Shown here in pieces: positions 31,732 to 40,356 of a stretch of 64,000 bases of DNA. A program made the position numbers and the translations under genes. The notes beneath the pieces were generated by a model, which worked only from the letters and a program-made list of their open reading frames with translations, did no database searches and had not been told where the DNA came from. Positions within the stretch are counted from its first letter, which is position 1. Each line of letters begins with the position of its first letter. The DNA comes from Kribbella kalugense (GTDB taxonomy: Bacteria > Actinomycetota > Actinomycetes > Propionibacteriales > Kribbellaceae): assembly GCF_004365875.1 (NCBI RefSeq), contig NZ_SODF01000002.1:1862971-1926970 (forward strand). The letters run 5' to 3'.

Positions 31732-34203
31732 ATGTCTGCCACTCAGACCTCGCCGGCCACACCCCAGGCCGGCTCACCGAACCGCTATCGCTCTCGGTAC
31801 TCCGAGGGGGATCCGGACACCGCACCGGCCGCGCCGCCACCTCAACCTCCGCCGACGGCTGCCGTTGAGCTGTCGCACCGGGAGATCCTGGAGATCCTGG
31901 CCGGGCTGCTCGCCGCGCTGTTCACCGCGGTGCTGAGCTCGACGATCGTCAGCAACGCGCTCCCGACGATCATCGCGGACCTCGAGGGCTCGCAGACGCA
32001 GTACACCTGGGTGGTCACCGCCAGCCTGCTCGCGATGACCGTGTCGACGCCGGTGTGGGGCAAGCTGTCCGACCTGATGAGCAAGAAGCTGCTCGTGCAG
32101 CTCGCGATCATCATGTTCGTCACCGGTTCGGTGTTGGCCGGTGCCTCGCAGAACGTGCCGTTCCTGATCGGGGCCCGCGTTCTGCAGGGGCTCGCGATGG
32201 GCGGGTTGATGGCGCTCGCGCAGGCGATCATCGGGGCGGCGATCCCGCCTCGCAACCGTGGCCGGTACTCCGGCTACATGGGCGCCGTGATGGCGCTGGC
32301 AACCGTGTCCGGGCCACTCGTCGGCGGCGTAATCGTTGACACCTCGTGGCTCGGCTGGCGCTGGTGCTTCTACGTGTGTGTGCCGCTCGCCGTGATCTCG
32401 TTGATCGTTCTGCAGCGGTTCCTGCACCTGCCGGTGGTGAAGCGCAAGGTCAAGATGGACTACCTCGGCGCGCTGCTGATCGCGGGCGCCGCGAGCCTGC
32501 CGCTGATCTGGGTGTCGTTCGCGGGTACGCACTTCGCCTGGTGGTCCTGGCAGACCGGTGCCTATCTCGGCGGTACGGCGCTGCTCGCGCTGCTGGCCGT
32601 GATCGTCGAGGTACATGCGCGTGAGCCACTCGTACCGGTTCGCATTGTGCGTCAACGCACGACGGCGCTGGCGATCCTCGCGAGCCTCTCGGTGGGGATC
32701 GCGATGTTCGGCAGTGCGGTATTCCTGGGACAGTACTTCCAGGTGGCTCGCGGGTACAGCGCGACCGAGGCCGGGTTGCTGACGATCCCGATGATGTTCG
32801 GGTCGTTCCTGGGGTCGGTGGGGTCCGGGCAGCTGATCACCCGGTTCGGGAAGTGGAAGCGGTACCTGGTGATCGGTGGGATCTTCCTGACGGCGGGGCT
32901 CGGCGTACTGGGGACGATCGACCACACGTCGCCGTACTGGTACATCGGGCTTGGGATGCTCTCGATGGGCATCGGCATGGGCATGATGATGCAGAACCTG
33001 GTGCTCGCCGTACAGAACACCGTGGACGTCAGCGAGGTCGGAGCGGCTAGCGCTTCGGTCACGTTCTTCCGGAGTCTCGGCGGTGCGGTTGGGGTGTCGG
33101 TCCTCGGGGCTGTGTTGGCGACTCGGGTGACCGATTCGATCACCGAGCATTTGCGGGATCTCGGTCCTGGGGCGGCGGCTGCGGCACAGGGCGGGTCGGG
33201 GAGCGTGCTGGATGTGAATGCGTTGCCGGCGCCGGTCGCGGAGATCGTGCGGCACGCGTATGGCGACGCAACGGGACGGATCTTCGTTATCGCGGCCGGT
33301 GCTGCTTTGGTGAGCCTGCTCGCGGTGCTATTCATCCGCGAGGTCCCCCTACGAAAGACCGTCGCAATGGGCGCCGAGTCTCCGGAGGGCGCGCCGGGCT
33401 CCGCCGCCGGTACTTCGGACACCGGCAATGGCGCTGCTCCTGGTGCGGGTGCGGGTGTTGGTTTATATCGGGAGACCGTGTCCGACGATCCGGCCGAGCG
33501 TGCGGCGGTTGTGGCGCTCGACGTGATCACCTCGGCCGAGCGGACGGCCCGCGAACGTGAGCGCGAAGCCAACGAGCGGGTGCAGGCAGCCGCGACCGTG
33601 ATCCGGCAGATGCGTACCGACGTAGCGGACCTGTTCACCCGCGTCGACCAGCAGATCGCGGACCTGGAAGACACCCTCCCCGGCGCCGGCATTCCACAAC
33701 CCGCCGCCGCGATCCTCGACTCCCAGCGCCCCGCCGGCGAACTGGTCGACGAACTCCGCCGGTACGAACTGAGCGTCCTCAGCGCGAGCCAACGCACTGC
33801 CGACCACCTCCGCGAAACCGCCCGCACCGAGGCCGACCACGTCCGTAGCACCGCCCACGCCGAGGCCGACCAGGTCCTCGCCGAGGCACGGTCCGAGGAG
33901 CAGGAGATCCGAGCCCGCATCGCAGAACTCCAGTTGGTGGAGGATCGCCTCCTCGGCACCGTCCGCGACAGCCTCTCCACCACCCCACCCCCGCCCACGC
34001 CGAGCCCGTCGTACCCGCCGGCCGCCCATCCCGGATCGGACCCTGCGCCCGGGCCGGCTGCGGCGAACGGGGTGAGCGCGGCGAACGGGGCGAGCGCAAT
34101 GAGGAGTTCGGAGTCGGACGGCTCGTCGCCGTACCTCCCGCACGCCACCGGCAACGGCTACCCCGACGCCACCGCCAGCCCCGAACGCCAACCCTTCGGC
34201 TGA
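31732..34203 (+). CDS. DHA2 MFS transporter with a long cytosolic coiled-coil extension
   Basis: An 823-aa fusion. A Pro/Ala-rich N-terminus is followed by a 14-TM drug transporter (VLSSTIVSNALPTIIADLEG is the TM1 motif, GKLSDLMSKKLLVQL motif A, ALATVSGPLVGGVIVDTSWL motif C). From about residue 545 a cytosolic tail of about 280 residues begins, rich in Ala/Glu/Arg heptads (RTAREREREANERVQAAATV, RETARTEADHVRSTAHAEAD), then a Pro-rich end. Such tails are unusual for DHA2 pumps and may bind a partner, DivIVA-like. ATG 31732 was chosen as the first codon after which the sequence is family-like. Substrate unknown. Confidence 0.82.
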   Translation: MSATQTSPATPQAGSPNRYRSRYSEGDPDTAPAAPPPQPPPTAAVELSHREILEILAGLLAALFTAVLSSTIVSNALPTIIADLEGSQTQYTWVVTASLLAMTVSTPVWGKLSDLMSKKLLVQLAIIMFVTGSVLAGASQNVPFLIGARVLQGLAMGGLMALAQAIIGAAIPPRNRGRYSGYMGAVMALATVSGPLVGGVIVDTSWLGWRWCFYVCVPLAVISLIVLQRFLHLPVVKRKVKMDYLGALLIAGAASLPLIWVSFAGTHFAWWSWQTGAYLGGTALLALLAVIVEVHAREPLVPVRIVRQRTTALAILASLSVGIAMFGSAVFLGQYFQVARGYSATEAGLLTIPMMFGSFLGSVGSGQLITRFGKWKRYLVIGGIFLTAGLGVLGTIDHTSPYWYIGLGMLSMGIGMGMMMQNLVLAVQNTVDVSEVGAASASVTFFRSLGGAVGVSVLGAVLATRVTDSITEHLRDLGPGAAAAAQGGSGSVLDVNALPAPVAEIVRHAYGDATGRIFVIAAGAALVSLLAVLFIREVPLRKTVAMGAESPEGAPGSAAGTSDTGNGAAPGAGAGVGLYRETVSDDPAERAAVVALDVITSAERTAREREREANERVQAAATVIRQMRTDVADLFTRVDQQIADLEDTLPGAGIPQPAAAILDSQRPAGELVDELRRYELSVLSASQRTADHLRETARTEADHVRSTAHAEADQVLAEARSEEQEIRARIAELQLVEDRLLGTVRDSLSTTPPPPTPSPSYPPAAHPGSDPAPGPAAANGVSAANGASAMRSSESDGSSPYLPHATGNGYPDATASPERQPFG

Positions 34204-34214
34204 CCCTCCTCGCT

Positions 34215-34331
34215 GCCGAGTCGTGGCGAACGGCGCTGGCGCCGTTCGCCCAGTCGTGGGTTTCGGCTGTTCTGAGCAGCCCGGACCCACGACTCGACGT
34301 ACGGGCCAGGCGCCAAAGGCCACGACTCGGC
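34215..34331. repeat. Nested inverted-repeat block between the MFS gene and the SWIM operon
   Basis: Outer arms GCCGAGTCGTGGC (34215-34227) and GCCACGACTCGGC (34319-34331) are perfect 13-bp inverted repeats. Inside are a terminator-like hairpin GGCGAACGGCG/CGCCGTTCGCC (34225-34250) and a second inverted repeat GTCGTGGGT/ACCCACGAC (34253-34293). It may act as terminator for the MFS gene and as a REP-like element. No coding signal. Confidence 0.7.
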
Positions 34332-34413
34332 GGATGGGCCAGGCGGGGCGGCGGGTGGGGCGTGTCGGGAGTGGGTGGCATGCTTCGGGTAGGGCCGGTG
34401 GTGAGGGAGTGGT

Positions 34414-35712
34414 GTGGGGTTGTGGGACGTGGAGCGGGTGCTGGGGCTGGCGCCTGACGCTGCGTCCGCGAAGGCTGGGCAGGGGCTGGCCCGGGGCGAG
34501 AAGTGGACGGAGAGCGGGGCGTCCGAGCGCGCGATCTGGGGCCTGTGCCAGGGCAGTGGCAAGCAGCCGTACCAAACCGCGGTCGAGCTGAGCGGACCGG
34601 CGTACAAGTGCTCCTGTCCGAGCCGGAAGTTCCCGTGCAAGCATGCGCTTGGACTGCTGCTGTTGTGGACCGCGGGCGAGGTGCGTTCGGCCGACGAGCC
34701 TGAGTGGGTGACGACCTGGCTGGATCAGCGCGCCGCCAGGGCCGACCGGCCCGAGCGGAAGCCGGGCGAGGTCGCCGACCCGATCGCAGCCCAGCAGCGC
34801 GCATCGCGGCGTACCGATCGGGTGTCGAGCGGGATGGCCGAGCTGAAGGGCTGGCTTGACGACCAGGTACGGGTCGGGCTCGGTGGCTTCGACCAGCGGG
34901 CGTACACGGAGCTCAGCCGCCTCGCCGCTCGCATGGTCGACGCGCAGGCGCCGGGAGTGGCAGGAGCGGTACGACGGGCAGCCGCCGTCGTCGGCCGTGG
35001 CCACGGGTGGCCGGGCGAACTCCTCGAAGAGCTGTCCTTGATCCACCTGATCGTCTCCGCCCACGACCGTCTCTCCGAGCTCCCGCCGTCGCTCGCCGAC
35101 ACCGTGCAGACGAGGATCGGCTGGACGATCGAGACCGCCCGCGTCGCCGTCGAGGGGGAGAAGGTCGAGGACGACTGGCTGGTCCTCGGCCGCGTGATCG
35201 AACCCGACGACCGCCTCACCGTCCGCCGGGTGTGGTTGCGCGGGGCAACAACCGGTCGACTCGGGCTGCTCCTCAGCTTCGCCGCCGCGGGCCGTCCGCT
35301 CGATCCGCTGCCGGCGAGGCCCGGCGAGTACGTTCCCGGCGCGCTCTCGTTCTACCCGGGCGCCCTCCCGATGCGGGCCCTCCTCACCCAGACCGCACCC
35401 CGCCTACCCGCGCCGCAGCCGACCGGACTGACAGCCCACCAGGCGCTCAAGTCGTACGTCGAATCCGTCGCGGCAGACCCGTGGAACGAACGCTGGCCGC
35501 TAGTGCTGCAGGACGTACGACCGGCTCGTCACGGAGACGGTTGGGCGTTGGTGGATGCGGACGGCGACGGGCTCGAGATCCTGCCGGGATGGGATGTGTT
35601 GAAGCTCCTCGCGGTGTCGGCAGGCGATCCGATCACCGTCTCCGGCGAGTGGAACCGCGCCGGCCTTCGCCCGATGACCTGCTGGCACGGCGAACGGCCG
35701 GTGATCCTGTGA
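34414..35712 (+). CDS. SWIM zinc-finger protein, first gene of the MoxR/vWA operon
   Basis: A 432-aa cytosolic protein. The N-terminal SWIM zinc finger is CSCPSRKFPCKH: C66, C68, C75, H77 (CxCx6CxH). A long helical/beta C-terminal part (from about 130) is shared with other proteins of this operon type. SWIM fingers bind DNA or protein partners. The GTG at 34414 follows GAGGGAG. Its stop overlaps the DUF5691 start as GTGA, and the gene heads a five-gene run with MoxR ATPase and vWA. Role in the complex is inferred, perhaps targeting or substrate recognition. Confidence 0.8.
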   Translation: MGLWDVERVLGLAPDAASAKAGQGLARGEKWTESGASERAIWGLCQGSGKQPYQTAVELSGPAYKCSCPSRKFPCKHALGLLLLWTAGEVRSADEPEWVTTWLDQRAARADRPERKPGEVADPIAAQQRASRRTDRVSSGMAELKGWLDDQVRVGLGGFDQRAYTELSRLAARMVDAQAPGVAGAVRRAAAVVGRGHGWPGELLEELSLIHLIVSAHDRLSELPPSLADTVQTRIGWTIETARVAVEGEKVEDDWLVLGRVIEPDDRLTVRRVWLRGATTGRLGLLLSFAAAGRPLDPLPARPGEYVPGALSFYPGALPMRALLTQTAPRLPAPQPTGLTAHQALKSYVESVAADPWNERWPLVLQDVRPARHGDGWALVDADGDGLEILPGWDVLKLLAVSAGDPITVSGEWNRAGLRPMTCWHGERPVIL

Positions 35713-37112
35713 AGGGCTGGGACGGCCTGGTCAGTTCTGCGCTGCTCGGTACCGATCGACGGCCCGCGCATTTCGAGGAGCTGCCGGAGCACATCCAGGA
35801 GCGCCTCGGCGACGGCAACCTCCTCGATGCCGCCGCTCTCGCCACCGTCTACAAACGTGCCGGCCGCAAGCCGCTTCGCGAGCTCGAGCCGCTGCCGGCC
35901 GCGCCTGGTGAGGACCGGCCGTTGCCGCGGCCGGTTGCGATCCGTCGGTTGGCTGCGATGCTCGGCGGGTTCCAGACTTCAGCGCTCGGTGAGTGGTTGC
36001 GGGCCGCCGATGCTCGTGGTTGGGGTGTGCCGCCCGAGCACCTGCCCGCGCTCGCGGACTATGCACGCCACCGCGCCGAGTACCGCCCGCTCGTGATGGC
36101 CGCCGCCGGTCGTCGTGCTCGTTGGCTGGCGGACCTCAATCCCGAGTGGCGCTACCTTCATGCAGCCGTTGCAGAGAGCAACGATCCGGAGATGTGGACG
36201 CATGGCAACACGATCCAGCGCCGTACCTGGCTGCGTGCGATCCGCTCCCAAGACCCCGCCGCCGCCCGTGAAGCGCTGGCCGAGGTCTGGCCGACCGAGT
36301 CGGCCGCCACGAGGGTCGACTTCCTCAGCCTGCTCGCCGACGGATTGTCCTTGCTGGACGAGGATTTCCTCGAATCCGCGCTTGACGACCGTTCGCGTGA
36401 GGTACGCCGAGGTGCCGCACGGCTGCTCGCCCGTCTGCCAGGTTCGCAGTACGGCGAACGTATGACGGAGCGCCTGCACTCCCACCTGACCTCGACCCAA
36501 GGCGTACTGGCGGTCGACCTCCCGCGGCGGATCGCCCAGTCGATGGAACGCGACGGCCTCGACTCTCAGAACCCAGAAGGCATTGGCAAACGGGCCTGGT
36601 GGTTCCTGCAGATCGTTGCCAACACACCCCTTTCAGCAATGGAAACCGCTTGGCTGAAGACAGCTGTAGAGGGGTGTGCACCAGAGGTACTGCAGGCCGG
36701 CTGGACCGAGGCAGCCATCCGTGAAAGTTCGGAGGAGTGGGCACGTGCGTTGTTGCGCGCCGAGTCCTCGACCGGAGATCGCAGTCCGGCGGAGCTGCTG
36801 CGGTTGTTGCCCGCGGACGAGTGGGCGAGGGCTGTCGACGTACTACGTCAGACTGTCGACGTTGCCGAGCTCGTCGGCGGTCTGCCCGTTCCTTGGCCGC
36901 CATCGCTTGCGACGATGATCCTGGACCAGCTCGCCAAGGTCGGCACGAACCGCGCCTGGGCCCGGCTCGCCAGCATCACGGCCCGCGCCGCGCCGCCCGA
37001 CGTACTCAACCATCCGATCACCCGCGAACCCACCGGCGAGGAAGACACCTGGCGCCGCCGCCTGGTGGAAACCCTGACCTTCCGCAGCGAAATGTATGAG
37101 GAGCTCTCATGA
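35709..37112 (+). CDS. DUF5691-domain helical-repeat protein
   Basis: A 467-aa soluble protein. The opening WDGLVSSALLGTDRRPAHFE is characteristic of the DUF5691 family. The rest is a long alpha-helical, HEAT-like array (RRLAAMLGGFQTSALGEWL, AREALAEVWPTESAATR, VRRGAARLLARLPGSQYGE), typical of a scaffold. Start GTG 35709 overlaps the SWIM stop. The stop overlaps the AAA+ start as ATGA. No enzymatic motif is seen; it probably bridges the ATPase and its partners. Confidence 0.82.
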   Translation: MKGWDGLVSSALLGTDRRPAHFEELPEHIQERLGDGNLLDAAALATVYKRAGRKPLRELEPLPAAPGEDRPLPRPVAIRRLAAMLGGFQTSALGEWLRAADARGWGVPPEHLPALADYARHRAEYRPLVMAAAGRRARWLADLNPEWRYLHAAVAESNDPEMWTHGNTIQRRTWLRAIRSQDPAAAREALAEVWPTESAATRVDFLSLLADGLSLLDEDFLESALDDRSREVRRGAARLLARLPGSQYGERMTERLHSHLTSTQGVLAVDLPRRIAQSMERDGLDSQNPEGIGKRAWWFLQIVANTPLSAMETAWLKTAVEGCAPEVLQAGWTEAAIRESSEEWARALLRAESSTGDRSPAELLRLLPADEWARAVDVLRQTVDVAELVGGLPVPWPPSLATMILDQLAKVGTNRAWARLASITARAAPPDVLNHPITREPTGEEDTWRRRLVETLTFRSEMYEELS

Positions 37113-38191
37113 CCACTGAAATCCTCCGGCCGCACGCGGAAGTCGAGTACGCGCACGAGTTGCAAGCACTCAAGGCGACCGACGACAAACCGCGGCCGCC
37201 GGCGTGGCAGTTGTCGCCGGCTGCAGTCGTCACCTACCTGCTGGGCGGGAAGGCGGGCGACACCGAGATCTCACCGAAGTACGTCGGCCCGCGACGGCTG
37301 GTCGAGGTTGCGGTCGCGACCCTTGCGACGGACCGTGCCCTCCTGCTTCTCGGCGTACCGGGAACGGCGAAGACCTGGGTGAGTGAGCATCTCGCGGCCG
37401 CGATCAGCGGCGACTCGACGTTGCTCGTGCAAGGTACGGCGGGGACCCCGGAGGAAGCGATCCGGTACGGCTGGAACTACGCCCAGTTGATTGCCCAAGG
37501 CCCCAGTGAGGCCGCGCTGGTGCCGAGTCCGGTTCAGCGCGCGATGACGGACGCGAAGATCGCCCGGATCGAAGAGCTCACCCGGATGCCGTCCGACGTG
37601 CAGGACGCGCTGATCACGATCCTGTCCGAGAAGACTTTGCCGATCGCCGAGCTGGCCACGGAAGTCCAAGCCCGCAAGGGATTCAACGTCATTGCCACCG
37701 CCAACGATCGTGACAAGGGCATCAACGAACTCTCCAGCGCGCTGCGCCGGCGCTTCAACACCGTCGTACTCCCGCTGCCCGAGTCTGCCGAGGACGAGGT
37801 CGAGATCGTCTCCCGCCGGGTCGCGCAGCTCGGGTCGTCACTCGAGCTGCCGCAGCCGGACGATGCTCTCGACGAGATCCGCCGAGTGGTGACGATCTTC
37901 CGCGAGCTGCGTTCGGGGCGGACCGAGGACGGGCGTACGGCGGTCAAGTCCCCGTCCGGCACGCTGTCCACCGCGGAGGCGATCAGCGTGGTCACCGGTG
38001 GTCTCGCCCTCGCGGCGCATTTCGGTGACGGCGTCCTGCGACCGACAGATGTTGCCGGCGGCATCCTTGGGGCAGTCGTCAAGGATCCGGCCGCGGATCG
38101 AGTGGTGTGGTCGGAGTACCTCGAGACCGTGGTCCGTGAACGCGACGACTGGGCGCCGTTCTACCGAGCCTGCCGAGAGATCTCCGGATGA
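37109..38191 (+). CDS. MoxR-type AAA+ ATPase
   Basis: A 360-aa AAA+ ATPase of the MoxR/RavA class. Walker A is GVPGTAKT at residues 82-89, with Lys88; the region after it (ARIEELTRMPSDVQDALITI, then LSEKTLPIAE) is the Walker B/sensor part, and VIATANDRDKGINELSSALR with RRRFN is the sensor-1/arginine-finger region. MoxR ATPases usually work as hexamers with a vWA partner to remodel or load cofactors onto substrates; a vWA gene is two genes downstream. It is ATGA-coupled to both neighbours. Confidence 0.92.
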   Translation: MTTEILRPHAEVEYAHELQALKATDDKPRPPAWQLSPAAVVTYLLGGKAGDTEISPKYVGPRRLVEVAVATLATDRALLLLGVPGTAKTWVSEHLAAAISGDSTLLVQGTAGTPEEAIRYGWNYAQLIAQGPSEAALVPSPVQRAMTDAKIARIEELTRMPSDVQDALITILSEKTLPIAELATEVQARKGFNVIATANDRDKGINELSSALRRRFNTVVLPLPESAEDEVEIVSRRVAQLGSSLELPQPDDALDEIRRVVTIFRELRSGRTEDGRTAVKSPSGTLSTAEAISVVTGGLALAAHFGDGVLRPTDVAGGILGAVVKDPAADRVVWSEYLETVVRERDDWAPFYRACREISG

Positions 38192-40356
38192 CCGTTCACC
38201 TGTTGGGGATCCGGCACCACGGGCCGGGGTCAGCGCGCGCGGTGGCTGCGGCGCTGGCCGAACTGCGGCCTGACGTCGTGCTGATCGAAGGGCCGCCGGA
38301 GGCCGACAAGATCGTCGAACTGGCGGTATCGGAGGAGATGGAGCCGCCGGTCGCGCTGCTCGCGTACGCCGTCGATGACTCGACCCGGGCCGCGTTCTGG
38401 CCCTTCGCCGTGTTCAGTCCTGAATGGCAGGCGATCAAGTACGGGCTGGCGGCCGGCGTGCCGGTGCGGTTCTGCGATCTGCCGGCGGCGCAACAGTTCG
38501 CTTCCAGCGGTGGGCGTTCTCTGTCGATGGATCCGCTGGGCACGTTGGCCGAGGCGGGCGGGTACGACGATCCCGAGCGCTGGTGGGATGACGTGATCGA
38601 GTCGCGTCGCGGTGGCGCCGAGCCGTTCACCGTGATCGCCGACGCGATGCGCGAACTACGTCACGGCGAGGAGGCGACCGGCCGTGAAGCGCAGCGCGAG
38701 GCCTACATGCGGACGGTTCTGCGCAAGGCGATAAAGGAGGGCTTCGAACAGATCGCGGTGATCTGCGGCGCCTGGCATGTCCCGGCGCTGGAGCTCCCGT
38801 TGCCCACAGCAACACATGACCAGCGAATCCTGAAGGGCCTGCCGAAGCGCAAGGTCGCGTGCACCTGGGTGCCGTGGACGCACGGCCGGCTGGCGGCAAC
38901 GAGCGGGTACGGCGCCGGCATCACCTCACCTGGTTGGTACCACCACCTGTTCACCGCGCCAGACCAGATCACGACCCGCTGGCTGTCGAAGGTCGCTCAG
39001 GTACTGCGGGCCGAGGACCTCCCGGTGTCCAGCGCACACGTGATCGAGGCGGTCCGGCTCGCGGACACCCTCGCCGCACTCAGGGAACGACCGCTCGTCG
39101 GGCTGAGCGAAGTCACTGAGGCGACGCGGGCGGTCCTTTGCAACGGGAACGACGTACTGCTGGATCTGGTCACGCGGGAAGCGGTCGTCGGGGAGCTGCT
39201 CGGGTCGGTGCCGACCGAGACGCCGCAGGCTCCGGTCGCGGCGGATCTGGCGGCGCAGGCGCGGCGGCTGCGGATGAAGCGTGACGCGACCGAGCGGGTG
39301 ATCGAGCTCGACCTGCGGAAGCCCAACGACCTGGAGAAGTCCAGAATCCTGCACAGGTTGAGGATTCTCGGTGTGCACTGGGGCGTTCCGGCCCAGGATG
39401 AGCGACGGGCGCAGGGCACGTTCCGCGAGATGTGGCGGTTGACCTGGGATCCCGGACTCGAGGTGGAGTTGGTCGCCGCGGGGGCGCACGGTACGACGGT
39501 GCTCGGCGCCGCGACGACCGTGATGCTGAAGGCCGCCGACTCGACAACGTTGGCCGACGTCACGGCTGCCCTGGAGAAGTCCTTGCTCGCCGATCTCGCG
39601 GACGCGTTGCCGCCGTTGGTCCAAGGCATCGACACCCGAGCGGCCGCCGACGCCGACGTCGGTCACCTGATGGCGGCGCTCCCAGCCCTCGCGCGTGCCT
39701 CCCGGTACGGCGACGTACGCGGCACTGATACGGCCGGACTGGCTGCGGTCGCGGGGCGGATGGTGTCGCGGGTGTGCGCCGGTCTCGGGCGGACTGTCCA
39801 CGGGCTCGATCCGGATGCGGCGAACGCCGTACAGGAGTTGATCGACGGGGTTCAGGACGCGACCGTGCTGCTACCCGAGACTGTGCGAGCGGAGTGGCTG
39901 AACACGCTGGAGGGTTTGAGCGATCGGGCCTCCGTGCCGCCGTTGATTCGGGGGCGACTGACGCGGTTGATGCTGGACACCTCGCGGCTGCCGGATCACG
40001 AGGTCGCGCTGCGGTTGGGGCGTTCTTTGTCTCCTGGTACGCCGACTGCGGACGCGGCCGGATATGTCGAGGGATTCCTGGCCGGCGGCGGTTTGCTGCT
40101 GGTGCACGACGAGCGGTTGCTGGCGATGGTCGACGGGTGGTTGGCGGGGATTCCGGACGATGCGTTCGTGGAGGTGCTGCCGTTGTTGCGGCGTACGTTC
40201 GGGACGTTCGCGGCGCCGGAGCGGCGGTCGATCGGGTCGCGGGCCCGGGTGCTCGCTGATCCGGGATCTCTCGTGGTTGCTGACGACAACGATCTCGACG
40301 CCGAACTGGCGGCGACCGCATTACCAGTGGTCGCGCAACTGCTGGGGGTCTCATGA
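38188..40356 (+). CDS. DUF5682-family protein (possible TIKI/TraB/ChaN-like domain)
   Basis: A 722-aa cytosolic protein. It opens with GIRHHGPGSARAV and VVLIEGPPEADKI, a G-x-x-H plus E pattern seen in the TIKI/TraB/EreA-ChaN superfamily of putative metallohydrolases, and later has ICGAWHVPAL (H197), like the second histidine motif there. The rest (about 300-720) is helical and specific to the family. I infer an enzymatic role on an unknown substrate, driven or regulated by the AAA+/vWA pair. It is ATGA-coupled to the ATPase before and the vWA protein after it. Confidence 0.75.
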   Translation: MTVHLLGIRHHGPGSARAVAAALAELRPDVVLIEGPPEADKIVELAVSEEMEPPVALLAYAVDDSTRAAFWPFAVFSPEWQAIKYGLAAGVPVRFCDLPAAQQFASSGGRSLSMDPLGTLAEAGGYDDPERWWDDVIESRRGGAEPFTVIADAMRELRHGEEATGREAQREAYMRTVLRKAIKEGFEQIAVICGAWHVPALELPLPTATHDQRILKGLPKRKVACTWVPWTHGRLAATSGYGAGITSPGWYHHLFTAPDQITTRWLSKVAQVLRAEDLPVSSAHVIEAVRLADTLAALRERPLVGLSEVTEATRAVLCNGNDVLLDLVTREAVVGELLGSVPTETPQAPVAADLAAQARRLRMKRDATERVIELDLRKPNDLEKSRILHRLRILGVHWGVPAQDERRAQGTFREMWRLTWDPGLEVELVAAGAHGTTVLGAATTVMLKAADSTTLADVTAALEKSLLADLADALPPLVQGIDTRAAADADVGHLMAALPALARASRYGDVRGTDTAGLAAVAGRMVSRVCAGLGRTVHGLDPDAANAVQELIDGVQDATVLLPETVRAEWLNTLEGLSDRASVPPLIRGRLTRLMLDTSRLPDHEVALRLGRSLSPGTPTADAAGYVEGFLAGGGLLLVHDERLLAMVDGWLAGIPDDAFVEVLPLLRRTFGTFAAPERRSIGSRARVLADPGSLVVADDNDLDAELAATALPVVAQLLGVS

